Shown piece by piece: positions 1-12,579 of a stretch of 64,000 nt of DNA. The first letter of the stretch is position 1, and every line of letters starts with the position of its first letter. Under the pieces are notes generated by a model. The model did no database searches. It was given only the letters and a program-made list of their open reading frames with translations, and was not told the DNA's origin. The position numbers and the translations under genes are program-made. Source of the DNA: Pisolithus tinctorius (taxonomy: Eukaryota > Basidiomycota > Agaricomycetes > Boletales > Pisolithaceae). The DNA is taken from assembly GCA_024663395.1 (NCBI GenBank), contig JANFAH010000047.1, forward strand, positions 310,001-374,000. Direction: 5' to 3'.

Positions 1-941
1 GATCACTTATGCTCCCATTGCCCCACAGACCCCCAATGCCCTAGCCCCCTTTGATGCCTGACTCATGCCCTTCAATTCTGGAATTAATACTTCCCTATCT
101 GGAAACACTGTCCATCTGTCATGCCATCTTTGGGTCTAGAGATGTCTCCACTGAGATCTGACTTGCATTGCCACCCCCTAATGTGATATCAGTGCACTTA
201 CTCAGTTTCTGACTCCATTTGACTCATTCTGTGATATTTTGACTATCCTTGACTCATTCATTGCCAATACTTACCAATCTTCTTTGCTTGCTTACTTTTC
301 ATTTCTTGCTTACTCATCATGATTACTCAGTCCTTACTCATTACTTACCAAGCATTTGTGCCCTGTTTGTCACAAGCTGTGCTCCCCCCACAGTATATAA
401 ACCCCCATGTACTTAGCTACCCCCAAGTGAACCAGAAGCCATTCAATCAGAAGCAACAGTTCAGCTCAGCTCAGCATATCTTGTTGTCGACAGTTGAGGC
501 TCATTTGGAAGAGTCTATCTGTCTCCATTTGTATCATTGGTAGTTGAGGCTCCATCAAGGGTCTATCTACCTCTATTCATCATCAGCAGTATCATCAGTG
601 CTTAGTCAGCAACCTCTTGCTTAGTCATTCTTCCACTTTTGCATAACTCATTGTCAACTTGTGCCAAAAGCACATTCTATTGAAGTCCATCATTCTAGAA
701 GTCCTTTTGGCTGAACACCTTTACTTTGTTCAGCATCCCCCATCCAATCAGCCTTCATTCATCCTCTCCTGCATAACTCATCAATGACTTGTTCCAGGAG
801 CACCCTCTACTTGAAGTCCCTCCCCCCACATCAGGTTTCTCTGCCCTCCAGGTTCTGTGGAGGTAAACCACCACTCACTCATACTTGTCTTTGGTGTTGG
901 ATTTGTTTGGTTTATACCAGCTTTCCACACTTTGACTCACA
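1..941 (+). repeat. T-family LTR, 3' part (window begins inside it)
   Basis: This is the downstream half of the 1.86-kb T unit that is complete elsewhere in the window. It has a TATA box (TATATAA, 394-400), then a presumed R-U5 region, and ends in GACTCACA at 941. The upstream half with the T ORF lies before the window. The right flank is TTGT, so a 4-bp duplication cannot be tested. Positions 1 to about 741 match the reverse complement of 8973-9713 with no difference in the stretches compared. CpG sites seen in younger copies are TpG or CpA here. Confidence 0.85.
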
Positions 942-1239
942 TTGTGCTCAAGCTCAATATTCAACCCCACAACACCCTAAAACACATGTCTTCGCAGGTA
1001 GATGATTAGAGCCCAGTGTCACCACCCATGGTGCTACAACCCCATATAACATACATCTTTGTACACAGAACATTAGAGATCCAGATGGCAGATTACACAA
1101 GCTATGCAGCCACAGCACCTTGTTGATATGCATCTGCACCAGTGTCAATAAGGTCCCACCAAGCTTCAGTTGCACCATCTGTCCTCTCCAGCCACTGATC
1201 CTTGTTGCGCAAGTGCTCACAGGGGTGTTGTGTGAATAG

Positions 1240-4200
1240 TCATTTGTCAAAGTCTCTTAGCAGTCGAATGTTCTCCCAACCATGGCTACAGGAGAGAGCA
1301 ATGTAGGCATTGAATGGGGTGATTTTGCCTGTGGGGGGGGAACCAATGTCAACAATGCAGTACTCGATTGTCTGTGCTTGTGCACAGTAATCAGTGAAAG
1401 CAAACACAGGTGTGATAGGGAGTTGGATCTGTGTCATGGTACACTTGCTCCCAGAAGTCATTGTGATGGTGAAAGTTCTTGAAAGAGGCATGATGGGCAG
1501 TACTCCTGACAGCAGACCTGGGAGGGACCCTGCCTTGGTGCGCTTCATTTCTAACAGGACAAAAGCAGGCAGATACTGCAACACAATCTGATGTGATGGA
1601 GAAGGTTGCACACATTCTCTGGGGTCGAGGACTATGTCCACAATATGGCCTTGTGCACCATTTGCCATGTCTAGGTCAGTCAAGATGTTAAAAGTGACCA
1701 TCACCTCCATTCCAATGGCCAGCTCGATTTCGTCAGACAGCCCAGCACGTTCCTGCCTGTTTCATGCACAGCCAGTCTTTGGTTTTGTAGCCACAGCAAA
1801 TTTCTCAGGCAATGACAGCAGACACCCAGCTATGGAATCCCATGCAGGGCAAACAACCAGATAGGACCTGAGGTCCCCCAACCAAGATTGAGCACACATC
1901 GAATTCCAATGCATACACACAGCATGTCAAGGTGTGACCAGCACAGCATTTCTCCAGGGTGCTCGCAAGAAGTCAGTTGCCAGACAATGGGGGTCAGAGA
2001 GCACCAGCCCCTGTAGCATTGACAGGTGATGGTCCTTACAGTTGCTGTGACGCACATGATGCAAGAGATCTATCCATCCAGCATCAGTTACTCGCACTTG
2101 AGTCTTGAGTCATATGATGATGTCAAACTGTTCAAAGATCTGTTGACTGATTACCTGATCCTCTGTATCCTTCACAAGATTGCAAGGCCAGTAAAGAGGT
2201 GCAGACATTTTGGAGGCCACAGGAGGAAATTGATGGAAATTGCCTACAAGGATGTCATTCAACCTGCCAAATGGCTCCTTGGATGCAATGCCCATACATG
2301 CCAACCTTGCCTGACAGATGATATTCGAAAGTTTGGCAAGGAACTCCTGGGAAACCATGGAGATTTTGTCGATGATCAGATAGTGCTTATCCTGCCAATA
2401 CAACTCCAATGCCTTCAGAGTCTGTGCTGATTGTTTACCACTGTTGAGTGGGACCATGCCTAAGGAGACAAAGACATCATCAGCAGAGTGCATAGTAGTG
2501 CAGACAAAAATGCCACACACCTATGAAGTGTAATGTCTTGCCATCAATGACAGACACCACTATGCCTGTGCAGGCAGCCTTCACTAGCATCCCTGCCATG
2601 CCATGTTGGACAAAGTTCTCAGTGATCATCTGAATCATTTTTGATTTACCAATGCCACCCTCTCCAGGTATGATCATTCGCAGTTGATCTGGATTGCTTC
2701 CCATCAAGAACTGTTCTAGGTGCCAGTTTACGATGTCATATGCACAGCATTGGTCTTGCAATAGATCCTCCAGGTCAGCTGGCCACAGCACTGTTGATTC
2801 TTTGACAAGTTGGGCGAGCAAGTACGTACCCCCACTATCACCGAGTAGCATGCCATCATTGGCATCCACACTGCCAACATCTCTCTGAGGATCAGATGGC
2901 AAGGTGAGCGATGTCACCCCAGGTTTGGCAACCATCACCTCCATTTCCCTTTGCCACAGAATGAGCAGCTCCTGGTCTTGCACAGAAGCAATCCAAAATG
3001 AAGACAAATGTTCACACAAGAGACATGTTGATAGAGAAGACTCCATTGCATGTGCCAATGTCAATTGCCTCCATCGCATGTTTCTGTTCACAAGCAGATG
3101 TTTGTTCTCTCCAGAAGTTCTCGAGGTCCTCCTCTGTCAGTGTAAGACTCTCATGACTATCCCATTCACCGATGCAATCCAACTTGCTGGGCTGTTCAGC
3201 CTCTGGGAAGCCCTGTGATCTTGGCCCAGCATTGTGATCAGAGGGGGAGGATTCACATGCAGTCTTTGACTCATAATAGTATTGTATCCCAGCAACCACA
3301 TGTCTGTGCCAAGGTTCCATTTTGTTGTTGAACTCCTCAAACATGTCAGTCCATGATGCCCAATTGTTCTTGAGGTCAGAGGCCTGATGCCATGGTTTCA
3401 ACAATGCCAAAATACATGCCAGAAAATAATCATGAATGCTGTCATCATTGGCACCAGGAAACCAGGGTCCAATCAGGTGAGGCAATGTGTTATGTTCACT
3501 GGCCCAACAGACATGATGGTGTGACTTCCACTTCAGATGCTGCTCTGAATAGTACAAACACAGATGCACAGGCCAGCCATGTTTGGGCACAGAAGGTGCA
3601 GGTTCACAGGCCTGAGACAGTGTATAATGCTCCTCCCACATATCCATGATGAATGCCAAAAGACAGAAGTCTTCCAACTCTGGCCTGTGAAAGACATAGT
3701 CCTGCACTTGCGAGCAAGGAAACAAAACACCAGCAGGGGTTGAGCCGAGGGTAATGACATTGTTGTTGTCACTAGTGTCATCTCTGGACCTATTGATGTT
3801 TTGACCAACTCTATGAATGCAGTCAGGATGGAGCCCAATGTCCAACAGCTCAATGAACTTACATGCCAGAGCTCGATGTGCAAAGCTCAGGAAACGTAGT
3901 TTTGACAGAGGAGAATAAAGCACCGGTGTACAAGGTGGCATAGTTGTGAGATGTGAAGTTGTCACCAAAGCCCATGAGATATGACATCACCTGTGGTCCT
4001 GACAACTCCATCTCATGATTGATCACATTGATGCAGTGGTACAGTAGTAAGCAATTGCATTCTTGCACATCATCATATCAAGGATTCTCATTGTGATATG
4101 GTAGTGTCAATGCCATCAACACAGACAAGTTGTGTGACTTCTTTTGCTTTTTCATTGCATAGGCAGTGATGTAAAACCTGATGTCCTTTGTATCAGTGCC

Positions 4201-6980
4201 ATTGGTGTTGATTTTCAAGTCATTGTTGCAATGCATCGCTGTTAACAACATTGGGCAATTTGCATTGATGTAACCATGCATCCACCTTGGACCCCAGTTT
4301 CCTCACTCATCAATGAAGTCCTGGTCATTTAAAGGCCAGGGTGCCCTTCTCTTGCAAAGGAGTTTGCCATTGTGCATGCACAGACATGTTGCTCTAGAGC
4401 AAGAATGAAGTTGCTGGGATCTGACTAGATGGCATTTGAATTGACAATTGATGACTGACCAGGCTGAAACACATGGGTCCAGGGGGCGAGAGTATGCAAG
4501 TTGAGGATCCCTGGGCATATTGATGATGTCATTTGGTGTGAGGTCATTGAGGTGGGCACAGATATTGGTTGAGATGTACAAGCAAATCTGTTCATGAAAA
4601 GACTCCTGTTGCAACAAGGCCTGCATCTCATTTGTGTTTGGGGTGTGAGCCAGCCATAAGAGCATGTGGACATGAAGCAAACCTCTGCCCTGCGCCTCTA
4701 CCATGCCAAAATATGCACTGAGATGTCCAAGGACCCCCATGTGACTAGTTGTCCAACTACCCCTCTTCTGTATCCCAAACAGTGTATCCAACACTCAGTG
4801 GATAATAAAGTTGAAAAAAAGAGCTGCAGCATATGGATTTGAAGTGATGTTCTCCACATGGTGGTTACTGTCAGGCCCCAGCAAGGAGTTAAAGTTGTCC
4901 ATATCAATCTCTTCGCCTGCAAACACCTGGATGATGGGATCATGAATATCGACAGGGTTGATTGTTGGCCACAGTGATGGCCCACCAAACATGAGACACA
5001 TTCCCCAAATCATGCCATGGTATCATGTGTGAGCATTGTCTGAGCCCTCAACACAGCCATTGGCTGCTGTCACGTGATGGTGTAGTGCATGGACTCATGC
5101 GTTTGTTATGCATCGATGTCTAGCCTCTTCAACTTCTGCCTTTTTGAGGTCATTGACAGTGATTGAAGACAATGCCAATGCATCCTGTTCAAAGTCCTTT
5201 TGTTGCATCTGAAGGCATGCTGAGTGCATCACATCCTGCTTTTGAATGAGAGTGAACATGACAAATGGGAATGAGTGGTGAGTAGCAAACCATTTGTCAT
5301 GATATTGCAATGCCCATTGACAATGTTCATGCAGGCTCAACTTTGTCAACTGATCACCCTCAATCCCCCCAACTCCATATGGAAAGAGGGTGGGGAAAGC
5401 AGCTGCAAGTGGATTGGGACACCTGTTCTTCGCAGCATCAGACCTGAAATCTGTGATAGGTGTGGTACCATGGCACATGACATAACCACCCTCTTGTGTT
5501 GAATCATTCAAGTTGGCCAGAGCATGTGCCATTAGCTCCGAAGACAATGTCTTCGTGAGGTCTGTGTTGCTTACAGCGAGTACATGCAGAGGTAAGATGT
5601 CTCCTAGCCAACCACATTGATGACTGCTCAAACCATTGGCAGGATACATGAACACTTACCACCATTGTCAATTCCATTGATGCCATCATCCAGTATTGGC
5701 TCAGTGTCATCATCCCCCACCATTAAGTCAGCAGTCTCAGGTGACATGTCTGTGAGATATGGAGCGCAGTAGGTAAGTCAATAATTACAACAACGAGACG
5801 CTGGAGGGGACATACCCTTGCAATCAATCCTGTCAGACATTGCATACCCTTCTTGCTCACAGACAGTGGTGAGCTTGTTGTCATCTAGGCAAATCATGGC
5901 CTCAATTTCAGGAGGTACATTGTCATTGGGAAGTTCATTAATACATTGCTCAGAAATGTCGATGTTGCCATAGATGTTATTGTTTTCTTGCAACCATTGC
6001 AGTGCTTCACATATTGTGTCTCGACAGACACAGAAGGTGAGGTTTAGCCAGTTCGTTGGTAGCCGTTTGGTGCCCATGAAAGTGATTGCGAGAATGTTGC
6101 TCATAGAGCGCACAGTGTGAGGTAACATATGTCCCTGCACCATGTCTGCAACAGCTGAACTGTTGATTGCATATAGCATCACATTACCAGCCATTGCCCA
6201 CTGCAGATGTCTAGGGTTGAAGGAGTGTGATCCGTCCCTTGGGTATAACTTGGACACATAACAACAGGGATAGTGATGTGTGATGAGGAGAGTCTCTACA
6301 AATGTCAGCCTGTGCAGAATGAGAGGCAGCTCCCCAAGCCATAGGTTGTTGTTGAGGGCCAGACATGGTAAGCAGTTCACATGCAAGGCCCAGAGGCAAT
6401 TGTGACACGCCCACCCATGGCCAGTGTCATCCACATGTGCCCCCAATATTAGAAGACCATGCCATAGCGAGTGAGCTGGATGGGATTTCTGCAGACATAA
6501 ATGTTGTTGTATGTTGGGTATGTCTATCATGATTCGCATCTCTCCATCCTTTCCCATGGTTTCCCAAGCACAGATGATGCAGGTTGCATGTTGTAGTGCA
6601 TCGTTGCCAGTCACATCAATGAATCTTGCAATGCAATTCCATGTCTCTTGTGTGGTAGGCAATTGCATGTACAGGTGTGTGTCCACACTATCAACTTCAT
6701 TGTGTTCAATAATGCTTGCCTTTGGCACAGAGGGTTCCCCCCATCTCGGATGTTTTGCTCTGAACTGCACCTGCTGCTTGGTGTTGGCTTCCCATTTGTG
6801 CTTCAATATGACATTGTCTTTGGCAGCCACTGCCAGATGAATGCAGTCTTGGATGTCCGCAGGAAGGAGAAGGATTGCAGGACCAAGATTGGCCCACTTC
6901 TGCAACTTTGGAGACAATGTACTGGAGGGAATGGCCTCAAGTACTTCTTGGTGAGTGAGGCATCCCCACAGCTCAGGCAT
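1240..6980 (-). pseudogene. Helitron Rep/Pif1-type helicase, broken
   Basis: Pieces in family order on the minus strand reconstruct a rolling-circle Helitron protein of roughly 1,900 residues. First (6980-5778) is an N-terminal Helitron-associated region containing NPRHLQWAM. Next (5655-4303) is the Helitron-like N domain, including NPYAAALFF and the HUH motif GRGLLHVHMLLWL near 4666-4674. Then comes the FYITAY piece with two tyrosines in YxxxY spacing (about 4170). Last is a Pif1-like helicase with Walker A GEGGIGKS (about 2650) and a C-terminal IALS motif near 1300. In the Walker B-like motif LIIDK, lysine stands where glutamate is usual. Several frameshifts and in-frame stops (for example at 4795) mean no active protein. 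The frame at 954-1250 may be a further C-terminal piece cut by the T LTR at 941. The 5'-TC and CTRR-3' ends were not found. Family identity is secure; exact boundaries are not. Confidence 0.88.
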
Positions 6981-7146
6981 TTGTGCTCAGACTTGCAAAG
7001 GACAGATTTACTACCTGTTTTATATGTCACCCAATCCCCTTTTCCAAAATGCCCCTCAGAGTTTGACATGCTGTGCCCCCCCTTAAAAGAAACAGTTCAA
7101 ATATGCCCTCACACCTTTAGGGTACCTGCCAAGCATCTCTTACAGA

Positions 7147-8122
7147 TGATGACCATGACATCCAGTGCAGAACCTACTGATAGAGCTGGAGGGCAGTCCA
7201 TGATGGCTGCCATTGATGCTGCCTTTGATTCAAATGCAGTAGATGATGCGACAGAGGTTTCCACAGAGAGTGGCATGCCCCTGGCACTAGCCAAAATTGT
7301 AGAAGATCTAAAGCAGAGCAATGTGGCATTTTATGCAGCCACACTGAATATTGTGAGTCAAGGTGAATTTTTCATGGGGGCCCATCCAGCGATGTAGCAG
7401 TTGTTAAAGGGAGTGGGGACAACATTGTTGAGATGATACTCAGCGGTATCTTCAAAATCGACCATCAGGGCTTTTTTATGGGACCTGAGGGGGGCTTTTT
7501 TCCATCAAATGCATTCAACAAGGAGTTTGTTGACATGAAGCTGTTGTGCAATCTAATTGCTGTTCAGTGCAATTCTGTATATGGTGCAAGCCAACATGAC
7601 TTCCCAGCAGTTGTGGCTAACTTGTGAGCCTTAGAGAAGCTCATTCTGTCATGAAAGGGTGAGACTGTACTCTCATGTGTGCGGGAAGCCCATGGCCAGG
7701 TTTGCATTCACCTGAATCACATGCTTTTTGTGGTATGCCTGTTTATCTCACTGGTGACAACAACACTGAGACCAAACTCCAGACTAAAAACATGAACACT
7801 GATCCTGAAACAGCCATTGATGATGGTGGGTTGAGGTGACCAGTTGGCAAGGCTGATGCTGACACTGTCAACAGAGATGAGGACGATGGACTGGCCAGTG
7901 CAAGAGCACCTGAAAGGGGCTCTCACACATGCAGCTGAGACACACAATATCTCACCTTTTCCAGTCTTTGATCTTGATGGCGAGAGTATCAACCCATCAG
8001 ATTACACTTGCAAGCTCTCTGGTGCCATTGTTCGAGTGTGCTTTGCACTGATGCACTACTCAATTGGCAGGGACAAGAAGTCTGTCTTCATGGCGGTCAT
8101 TTGTGACATAGTCATCCTGTGA
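7147..8122 (+). pseudogene. Unrecognised gene remnant, three exon-like pieces
   Basis: Three open stretches lie on the plus strand, opposite to the Helitron. The first starts at an ATG near 7147 and ends at 7397. The second (7433-7627) contains FFPSNAFNKEFVD. The third (within 7844-8122) contains SPFPVFDLDGESINPSDY and ends in a TGA. The last piece reads like a real protein: a Pro/Asp turn, then alternating hydrophobic residues. I do not recognise a domain. It may be a host gene fragment carried by the Helitron or an accessory gene. Splice sites between pieces were not resolved, and the pieces may not belong to one gene. Confidence 0.35.
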
Positions 8123-8640
8123 GAGCCTGTTGCTGCTCCTGTGAATCCACTGAAGCGAGGGTGCAGGATCAGTGAGAGCAGCATCAGTAGTTCAGGCAAC
8201 AGGCCGTTGAAAAATGCATGCAGGGTGTGTCGATCACTGCAATCCATGCCATCACCCCCTAATGATGACTGCCTACAGATGTAAGTAGCATAAAGGAAGA
8301 TGATGTGTGATGCCAAATATCACAGTAAACAGAAAGGCATGATGTCATACAGTGTGTAGAATTGAATTGAGGCACACTTGATGCAGATTGATCATTTAAT
8401 ATAATATCAGTCAATGCGATGTATGACCATACAGTGATGGGCAACAATGCATGTAAAAGCCCAAGTACATCCACAACATCACAGTTGCCCTACATACAAA
8501 TCCGTCATTGTTTGTGTCTCTTGAGGGAGAAAAAATCTCAGTCAGACTCCTCTTCAACCTCTACAAGGGCGCTCCTCCTTTCAATAAGCAAACCACTGGG
8601 GCAAAGACAATGAGAGGAGGTTGAAGATTTGTGAGCAGAC
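8123..8640. other. Spacer without recognisable gene
   Basis: AT-rich, CpG-poor DNA between the unrecognised plus-strand remnant and the end of the nucleotidyltransferase pseudogene. I see no convincing ORF, RNA gene or repeat here. Confidence 0.5.
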
Positions 8641-8781
8641 TTACAACTCATCATTGATCACAAGCATGCATGGTCGTTGGAATGTGGCATCCATCCCACA
8701 GACCATGCCCCCCAATGTCCAGTGTAGGTCCAGGATGCCCAGATGGCCAAAAAATTCTGGCTGTGTCACAGTGACATGCAG

Positions 8782-10641
8782 TGTGAGTCAAAGTGTGGAA
8801 AGCTGGTATAAATCCAACACCACAGACAAGTATGAGCGAGTGGTGGTTCACCTCCACAGAACCTGGAGGGCAGAGAAACCTGATGTGGGGGGAGGGACTT
8901 CAAGTAGAGGGTGCTCCTGGTGCAAGCCATCGACAAGTTATGCAGGAGAGGATGAATGAATGCTGATTGGATGGGGGATGCTGAACAAAGTAAAGGTGTT
9001 CAGCCAAAAGGACTTCTAGAATGATGGACTTCAATAGAATGTGCTTTTGGCACAAGTTGACAATGAGTTATGCAAAAGTGGAAGAATGACTAAGCAAGAG
9101 GTTGCTGACTAAGCACTGATGATACTGCTGATGATGAATAGAGGTAGATAGACCCTTGATGGAGCCTCAACTACCAATGATACAAATGGAGACAGATAGA
9201 CTCTTCCAAATGAGCCTCAACTGTCGACAACAAGATATGCTGAGCTGAGCTGAACTGTTGCTTCTGATTGAATGGCTTCTGGTTCACTTGGGGGTAGCTA
9301 AGTACATGGGGGTTTATATACTGTGGGGGGAGCACAGCTTGTGACAAACAGGGCACAAATGCTTGGTAAGTAATGAGTAAGGACTGAGTAATCATGATGA
9401 GTAAGCAAGAAATGAAAAGTAAGCAAGCAAAGAAGATTGGTAAGTATTGGCAATGAATGAGTCAAGGATAGTCAAAATATCACAGAATGAGTCAAATGGA
9501 GTCAGAAACTGAGTAAGTGCACTGATATCACATTAGGGGGTGGCAATGCAAGTCAGATCTCAGTGGAGACATCTCTAGACCCAAAGATGGCATGACAGAT
9601 GGACAGTGTTTCCAGATAGGGAAGTATTAATTCCAGAATTGAAGGGCATGAGTCAGGCATCAAAGGGGGCTAGGGCATTGGGGGTCTGTGGGGCAATGGG
9701 AGCATAAGTGATCACATCTCCCACCCTTTCATCCTCTCAGTGAAGTTAACAAAAGCTTCATGAACAGGGCTCTGATGGAGGAGGAGGAGAAGGGGGGATG
9801 TCTTCTGCTGGATCTTGCAGTAAGGAGGCAAGATGCACATCATACTTGTCATGAATGCAATCTGGGAGGCTGGAGAACAGTAGACTATGCTGCAGCTGTT
9901 GCAATGTGGGAAGAATGATGGACAAGACTGGAATAAAGACAGTGCAGGGAGCAGGGAGGAACAATCCATATGCTTCATCAACTGGGGAGACTGAAACAAC
10001 CACATAAGACCTTTCTAACCAAGTGACAGACCTGAGGTGACCAAAGAATGTCCTTCTGGAAGTCATACTGACAAGGAGAACATGCTGACCAAGCTGCATG
10101 GGATGAGACGGGGCTGACAACGATGGGATGAACCAGGGGGCTTCAGGATGGAAGCTGGTGGGAATTCCTGGCAGATATATGTAGCCACTGTCTCTGGCAA
10201 ATGAGACAAGCAAGATGATCAACAAAGAGGTGGCCATGATTGATGGACTTAGTGAAATGAGCATCTGATGGATGGAGTGCTGTAGAAATGTGTAGGGTGT
10301 GAGGATCCTCTCCAAATTTGGAAGGCAGAATTGCATGGCTGAGCACTTTAAGCAAGTGTGAGAACGGAGTTGATATCTTTGGAAATGGTGGAGATATGAT
10401 GAAAACCAGAATGCTGTACATGGGCACTAAAAACCTTTAATGTGCACTTAACTCACTTCCTCTTTTCTCTTTAGCACTGATGACTGGTTCTTGTACAAAG
10501 GATGCCTACTCACATCCAGCAGTATTTCTACACATGAGGCCTTTAGTCTTCATCTGCATGGCATGGGCATTGTGTGTAACTCATTGATGAGTTAGGCAGA
10601 GTCAGCTGTAACCATGTCCACAACACCTTTGGTGTGTGACA
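8782..10641 (-). mobile_element. T-family solo LTR-like unit, complete
   Basis: The unit runs TGTGAGTC...GTGTGACA on the plus strand and is flanked on both sides by GCAG (8778-8781 and 10642-10645), so it inserted as one unit. In its own (minus) orientation it has an ORF, then a TATA box, then a roughly 530-bp downstream part. It interrupts the nucleotidyltransferase pseudogene. CpG decay shows it is older than the copies at 26619 and 35343. Confidence 0.88.
9758..10240 (-). CDS. T-unit ORF, unknown protein (old copy)
   Basis: Uncharacterised protein of about 160 residues encoded upstream of the TATA box of the T unit. I chose the ATG in the context ATCATGGCC because it is shared by all three complete copies, although this copy stays open upstream to 10336. 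Visible features are a hydrophobic start (LLVSFARDSGYIYLPGI), many short beta-strand-like segments, an FFGHLRSVT patch and a proline-rich C-terminus (PPSPPPPSEP). There is no signal peptide, zinc motif or enzyme motif that I recognise. CpG-type changes have altered residues (Arg to Cys, Gln or Trp; Ser to Leu) but created no stop. Confidence 0.45.
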   Translation of the reverse strand: MMATSLLIILLVSFARDSGYIYLPGIPTSFHPEAPWFIPSLSAPSHPMQLGQHVLLVSMTSRRTFFGHLRSVTWLERSYVVVSVSPVDEAYGLFLPAPCTVFIPVLSIILPTLQQLQHSLLFSSLPDCIHDKYDVHLASLLQDPAEDIPPSPPPPSEPCS

Positions 10642-11532
10642 GCAGAAACATCTCTGGATTGACCCACATACAGCCTCCATCTGTCACAGCATGAGTCTTG
10701 TTGTGACACACATACCTGAACCTATGAGACTTGACACATGGTTCAAATGTGAAACCACACAACATGTATTTTCGCAGCAGGGCAATGGCCTTGTGGTGCA
10801 GTCCACCATTATAGAGGAGCATGGGATTGACATGAGAGCATGCCCACATTGTAAGAGCAGGATAAGCACAGAATATGCAATCCACAGAGACAAAGTTCAT
10901 GACAGCAGTGGTGTGAAACTGGAAAACAGGTGCAATGGAGGCAGCATTCACTGAGATGATGACATCAATCTTGTAGTGACCCTTTGAGAAAGCGTGAACA
11001 GAATGGATCAAGGTCCCTGCATACACAGCCACATCCACAGAAGCAGGCTCATGCAGACAATATCCCTGACCAACCAAAAGACAGGCTATGAGGTTCTCCA
11101 ACCGAAAGGGTACATCGATGTCTAGGTCAGTAGGAAGCCATGAGGTAGAATATGTATGGCTGGCCAGCAATAAAAGATGCAAGGCTGTAGATCCCAAAAC
11201 AACACCATCACAGGTGCACAGGATGTCATGCAGGACAATCAGGTTGGCAAAAAAACCCCTCCCCATGTTTTGGATGCGAGTCTTGAGATGTTGCTGCGCC
11301 ACCTCCACATGAGCTCAACAAGTGGATGCAAGGTTGAACATGCCAAGAAGATCACAGTGCCCAAGAACCTCATTGATGATATTGAGATATGAAGGTGTTG
11401 TGCCCCACTGGGGGGCCATGAAGTTGATGGCAGTGGACATTGAATATGCTTGCCCCTCACATGCAATGCATGCTTTTGTATTCCAACCTAATAGGAGATC
11501 GGCATAGGAGCATAGAGGGGCTGAATGTGTGC

Positions 11533-12579
11533 TCACCTTAGGGGTTGGAATGGCACAAAAAGTATGCCACCAATAACCATTATATTGCCCATCAATGGGG
11601 GGCTGGCATCCACCGTGTGCTGTTTCTGATAAACACAGTGGATCAGATGTGATAGGGGGGGAGCGCTGTGCACATCGTGACTGCAGTCATATGCATGGCA
11701 GTGGTGGCAGGCCAAATGTTGTGCCAGTGGAGGCCCAACATGCACACCGGGTTTGTCAAACTGCCATCAGAGGAATACATACTGCACAGAGAGCCTTAGG
11801 GTGTATGGTTTGACGGCCAATCTCCATGTGCAACATAGTCGATTCAAAAGACAAGGGTGAACGTAATACACCAGTAAAAATCCATACTCCCTGTTATCCT
11901 AGGCCCCCCAAGCATCTCAATGCCATTGATGGTGTTAACCATGGCCAAAGTCACCATACCATCTTTGCGCCTTACCCACAACTACAGAGTCTCCAAAGCC
12001 ACAACAGCTGGATACCACTGGTCCATGCTACATCGAACATGAGCCTATGCATCCAAACCTGAAGATGGACACTTACATGTCCAAAACCTCCAACAAATTT
12101 GCAATCTCATCCTCAGGACAAATACTGAGGGGACAGCCATTATCCACCACACAGACATATATGTACATGGCATTGTCATGGTCCTCCACATGGCACAGCC
12201 AATCAAAGTAGACAACATAGATGTCATCCTCTACATGGATATGTGTTGAGTCAATCATGGAATTGGGGGGAAAGAGGTTATGCATGTTGATGATTTCCAT
12301 GTGGCACCAGGTGCATGCATGAACACTAACAGCAAGAGGGCTGGAGCATGATCCAATGACAAATGCCCAGACATGAAATGGTGGGCTTGCATGGGAAATA
12401 CTGTTCATGGTGGGAGGAATTTTGTGATGAGGTGGGCTGCGGAGAAGAACGAATACATACTGACTTGCAGAGGGGGGGCCCCTCTTGTCATGCATAAGGG
12501 GGGCTGACAATGCGACCTGCAATAAGACATGGAAATGCGAGAGCCCCAAACAGGGCATGGCTTTGCTCACCATTGACAC
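11533..12579 (-). other. Unrecognised minus-strand ORFs upstream of the nucleotidyltransferase
   Basis: Two open stretches are visible. One is 11533-11745, rich in Cys and His (CHHCHAYDC). The other is 12073-12579, whose C-terminal half (HVEDDIYVVYFDWL, then CPEDEIANLLEVLDM) looks like folded protein rather than random translation. Both are on the same strand as the downstream pseudogene and could be upstream exons of that gene or a separate host fragment. No domain is recognised and no splice sites were settled. Between about 12580 and 12900 nothing else is evident. Confidence 0.3.

Larger units (their letters stand above)
8641..11439 (-). pseudogene. F-box-like / nucleotidyltransferase-fold protein, split by a T LTR
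   Basis: The coding strand starts at an ATG near 11439. The N-terminus resembles an F-box (YLNIINEVLGHCDLLGMFN). Next comes a nucleotidyltransferase-like core: a GSTALHLL motif followed by WLPTDLDIDVP, the usual G-S plus D-x-D catalytic layout. The frame runs to 10646, is cut by the T LTR at 8782-10641 (duplication GCAG), and resumes at 8781 in the same frame to a TAA at 8641-8643. One in-frame TGA separates the F-box-like part from the core (about 11315), probably from an Arg CGA codon. Similar F-box plus GSTALHLL proteins occur as large families in mushroom genomes (from memory, not searched); their function is not established. Two independent lesions make this copy non-functional. Confidence 0.6.

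Noticed and set aside
319..543. 74-codon ORF repeated at 9171-9395
   Set aside because: It spans the TATA box and presumed transcript start of the T LTR, and its C-terminus differs in the young copy at 27009-27230. It is chance coding inside a repeat.
1..10641. A giant DNA transposon with 1.86-kb terminal inverted repeats around the Helitron region
   Set aside because: The right arm has its own 4-bp duplication (GCAG on both sides) and interrupts a gene that continues across it, so it is an independent insertion. The left arm is simply another copy in opposite orientation.
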